NCBI GenBank assembly: GCA_964389365.1
Contig: CAYMDO010000003.1
Location: 1-64,000 of the forward strand
DNA: 64,000 nucleotides
Source: UBA993 sp964389365
Lineage (GTDB): Bacteria; Bacillota; Dethiobacteria; DTU022
Direction: 5' to 3'
Each line of letters begins with the position of its first letter. The stretch's first letter is position 1. A program made the translations under genes and the position numbers. The notes beneath the pieces are model-generated. The model did no database searches. It was not told where the DNA came from and saw only the letters and a program-made list of their open reading frames with translations. Positions 62,380 to 64,000 of this stretch are shown here, piece by piece.

Positions 62380-63315
62380 ATGAAGGGCAGGAAATTAGTT
62401 GTCATTTCTATCATTGTGCTGGCACTGATCACAGTTGCGGTTTTACCTTTTTGGTTTGGAACCGGTTTGGGCCGAGGCATTATTAGTTCTGATGAAGATC
62501 GGGTTGTAGTTATCTACCTTACCGGCTCAATTCAGGAATCGTCCGGCGGGGGATTCCTTACCGGTGCGATAACCCCTCGCTATGTGAAAAACCAGCTTGA
62601 AAAGGCTGAAGCTGATCTGGCAATAAAGGGGATAGTTATCAGGGTGGAAAGCCCCGGCGGTTCAATCGCCGCATCCCAGGAAATAGCGGCTATGATCAGG
62701 AACGCCAGTAAACCGGTAGTGATTTCCATGGCAGATATGGCGGCCTCCGGAGGTTATTACATTTCTGCCCCGGCCCAGGGTATCGTAGCCCAGCCGGGAA
62801 CGATGACGGGATCGATAGGTGTGGTCAGCACGCTAATCAACACTGAGGGGCTTTACGATCTGCTTGGCCTGGAAGTTGAAACTTTTAAAACCGGAGAACA
62901 TAAAGACATGTTCAGCCGTGCACTTACCGATGAAGAAAGGGCAATTATGCAAAATATCTCCGATATGGCTTACGAACAATTTATCGCAGAAGTGGCTGAA
63001 GGCAGGGGAATGGATCTGGAAGAAGTGCGTGAGCTGGCAACCGGTCAGCTTTACCTGGGTACACAGGCCCTCGAGCTTGGCCTGGTTGACCGGCTGGGGG
63101 GCATTGAAGAAGCTGTGGCATACCTTGCTGAATTAAACGGCCTTGAAAATCCGGTGCGCTATGAATTTCCGCCACCTTCAGCTTTCAGCCAGCTAATAGA
63201 ATCCGGATACCGGGTATTGGCCTTGTTCGAAAAGAGATTCACAGGACCGGAACTGTTGATCCTGGATAAACTACGGGAAGGATTCCCACCTGCTATTCGC
63301 TACCAGGTCAGGTAA
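62380..63315 (+). CDS. sppA: Signal peptide peptidase SppA
   Basis: This membrane-anchored serine protease of about 311 residues degrades leftover signal peptides. The N-terminal helix (VVISIIVLALITVAVLPFW) is followed by the S49 domain with the serine in DMAASGGYYISAP and the lysine in TGEHKDMFS, together the Ser/Lys dyad of the short bacterial form. ATG 62380 with GGAG upstream is preferred over TTG 62374. A Yip1-like membrane protein gene follows. Confidence 0.93.
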   Translation: MKGRKLVVISIIVLALITVAVLPFWFGTGLGRGIISSDEDRVVVIYLTGSIQESSGGGFLTGAITPRYVKNQLEKAEADLAIKGIVIRVESPGGSIAASQEIAAMIRNASKPVVISMADMAASGGYYISAPAQGIVAQPGTMTGSIGVVSTLINTEGLYDLLGLEVETFKTGEHKDMFSRALTDEERAIMQNISDMAYEQFIAEVAEGRGMDLEEVRELATGQLYLGTQALELGLVDRLGGIEEAVAYLAELNGLENPVRYEFPPPSAFSQLIESGYRVLALFEKRFTGPELLILDKLREGFPPAIRYQVR

Positions 63316-63373
63316 ACGAACCCTTGTCTATTTTACAAGACGGTGTTCATAATTGGCTTAGGAGGTTGCATAA

Positions 63374-63973
63374 ATGTTCGATCAACTGATTGATTGGCTA
63401 TATGGCGTACTAACCAGGCCGGTAAAAACATTGAAAGAGATTGCCATTGAAAAACCGGCAAATGCCGCTTTCCTGCTGTATCTGGGGATTACCATGCTCA
63501 GTTTTTTGGCCTCGTTATATAATGAACAGTCGATCCAGATGTTACAGGATTTGATGCGTGAGACTGGAATCAATATGCCTTTCTCGGTTCTTATTGCCGC
63601 GTCGCTTCTGATTTCTATTATTTCGATTTTCCTGATTACCGGGGTGTTGCAGCTGTTGGCCCGTCTTTTCAAAGGCAGCGGCGGATACTGGAACCTGTTT
63701 TCTGCTTATGCTTTTGCGAATTTTCCCCTGATCATCGGGATTCCAATTACTTATGCCAGCGGGTTTTTGGGGGCAGCCGGCAACGCACTGGGGGGGATGA
63801 TCAGCCTTGGCCTCTCAGTTTGGGTGCTGGTGCTGCAGGTAATAGCGGTACGCGAAAGCCATTCTTTGTCGACAGGTGCCAGCATTGCAGTTTACCTGTT
63901 GCAGCTGGCAATCTTGGTCGGTATTCCGCTGGCAGTGGCAATCGGCCTGTTAGTTATTTATCCGCCTTTTTAG
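63374..63973 (+). CDS. Yip1-domain membrane protein
   Basis: This 199-residue protein has about five membrane helices and the Yip1/YIF1 pattern of bacterial members: an N-terminal cytoplasmic segment (VLTRPVKTLKEIA), FKGSGGYWNLFSAYAFANFP, and conserved prolines in the membrane. Its function is unknown. AGGAGG lies upstream of the ATG. Another AGGAGG-like site (TTGGAGG, near 63979) shows that a further plus-strand gene begins just beyond the window. Confidence 0.8.
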   Translation: MFDQLIDWLYGVLTRPVKTLKEIAIEKPANAAFLLYLGITMLSFLASLYNEQSIQMLQDLMRETGINMPFSVLIAASLLISIISIFLITGVLQLLARLFKGSGGYWNLFSAYAFANFPLIIGIPITYASGFLGAAGNALGGMISLGLSVWVLVLQVIAVRESHSLSTGASIAVYLLQLAILVGIPLAVAIGLLVIYPPF

Positions 63974-64000
63974 AGATGTTGGAGGTTATTCGTCCGGTAA

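Overview
The window looks like a chromosomal segment of a strictly anaerobic, metabolically versatile member of the Bacillota (Clostridia in the broad sense). This rests on strong AGGAGG-type ribosome binding sites, frequent GTG and TTG starts, a tungsten-type aldehyde:ferredoxin oxidoreductase, an FprA-type flavodiiron protein, corrinoid-dependent methyltransferases of the MttB family, a 4-hydroxybutyryl-CoA dehydratase, an ADP-forming acyl-CoA synthetase and many c-di-GMP (GGDEF/HD-GYP) proteins. I cannot name the species. No tRNA, rRNA, CRISPR array, insertion sequence or prophage was seen.

Layout. (1) 1-12.5 kb is a catabolic block on the + strand: the end of a dipeptide-type ABC transporter, an MmgE/PrpD protein, two intact MttB-family methyltransferases plus the remnant of a third, a three-subunit molybdenum hydroxylase, and a cyclodeaminase/cyclohydrolase-family protein. 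Together they suggest uptake of an N-methylated compound, removal of its methyl group into the folate C1 pool, and hydroxylation of the remaining skeleton. (2) 13.3-14.5 kb holds a thioredoxin-CcdA membrane protein read through an in-frame TGA inside its redox motif, with a hairpin carrying a GGUC loop just downstream: a strong selenoprotein candidate. (3) 16.6-24 kb is an acyl-CoA operon headed by an unusual TetR regulator fused to a MaoC-like hot-dog domain. It encodes an isovaleryl-CoA-dehydrogenase-like enzyme, separate biotin carboxylase, carboxyltransferase and biotin carrier, an enoyl-CoA hydratase and a beta-keto acid cleavage enzyme. (4) 24-31 kb has an iron alcohol dehydrogenase with an SCP2-domain protein, then an aldehyde oxidoreductase, acyl-CoA ligase and MoaD-like group. 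(5) 31-44 kb mixes a PAS-GGDEF-HD-GYP protein, putrescine aminotransferase, a class A penicillin-binding protein, RidA, 4-hydroxybutyryl-CoA dehydratase, a class V aminotransferase-like protein, a Nif3-like protein and an ADP-forming acyl-CoA synthetase. (6) 44.4-52.1 kb is one probable operon: methyltransferase, an atypical ketosynthase, two histidine kinases (one with a degraded ATPase domain) and an HD-GYP response regulator. (7) 52.4-64 kb has signal peptidase I, Tex, a ptb remnant, an RND transporter with a large insertion and its TetR regulator, a flavodiiron/cupin pair, SppA and a Yip1-like membrane protein.

Broken genes are common: remnants of mttB, an acyl-CoA dehydrogenase, a sensor protein and phosphate butyryltransferase, plus a doubtful transporter fragment. 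This indicates ongoing turnover of catabolic and sensory genes. All functions are from reading the sequence and from knowledge of protein families; no database search was run.
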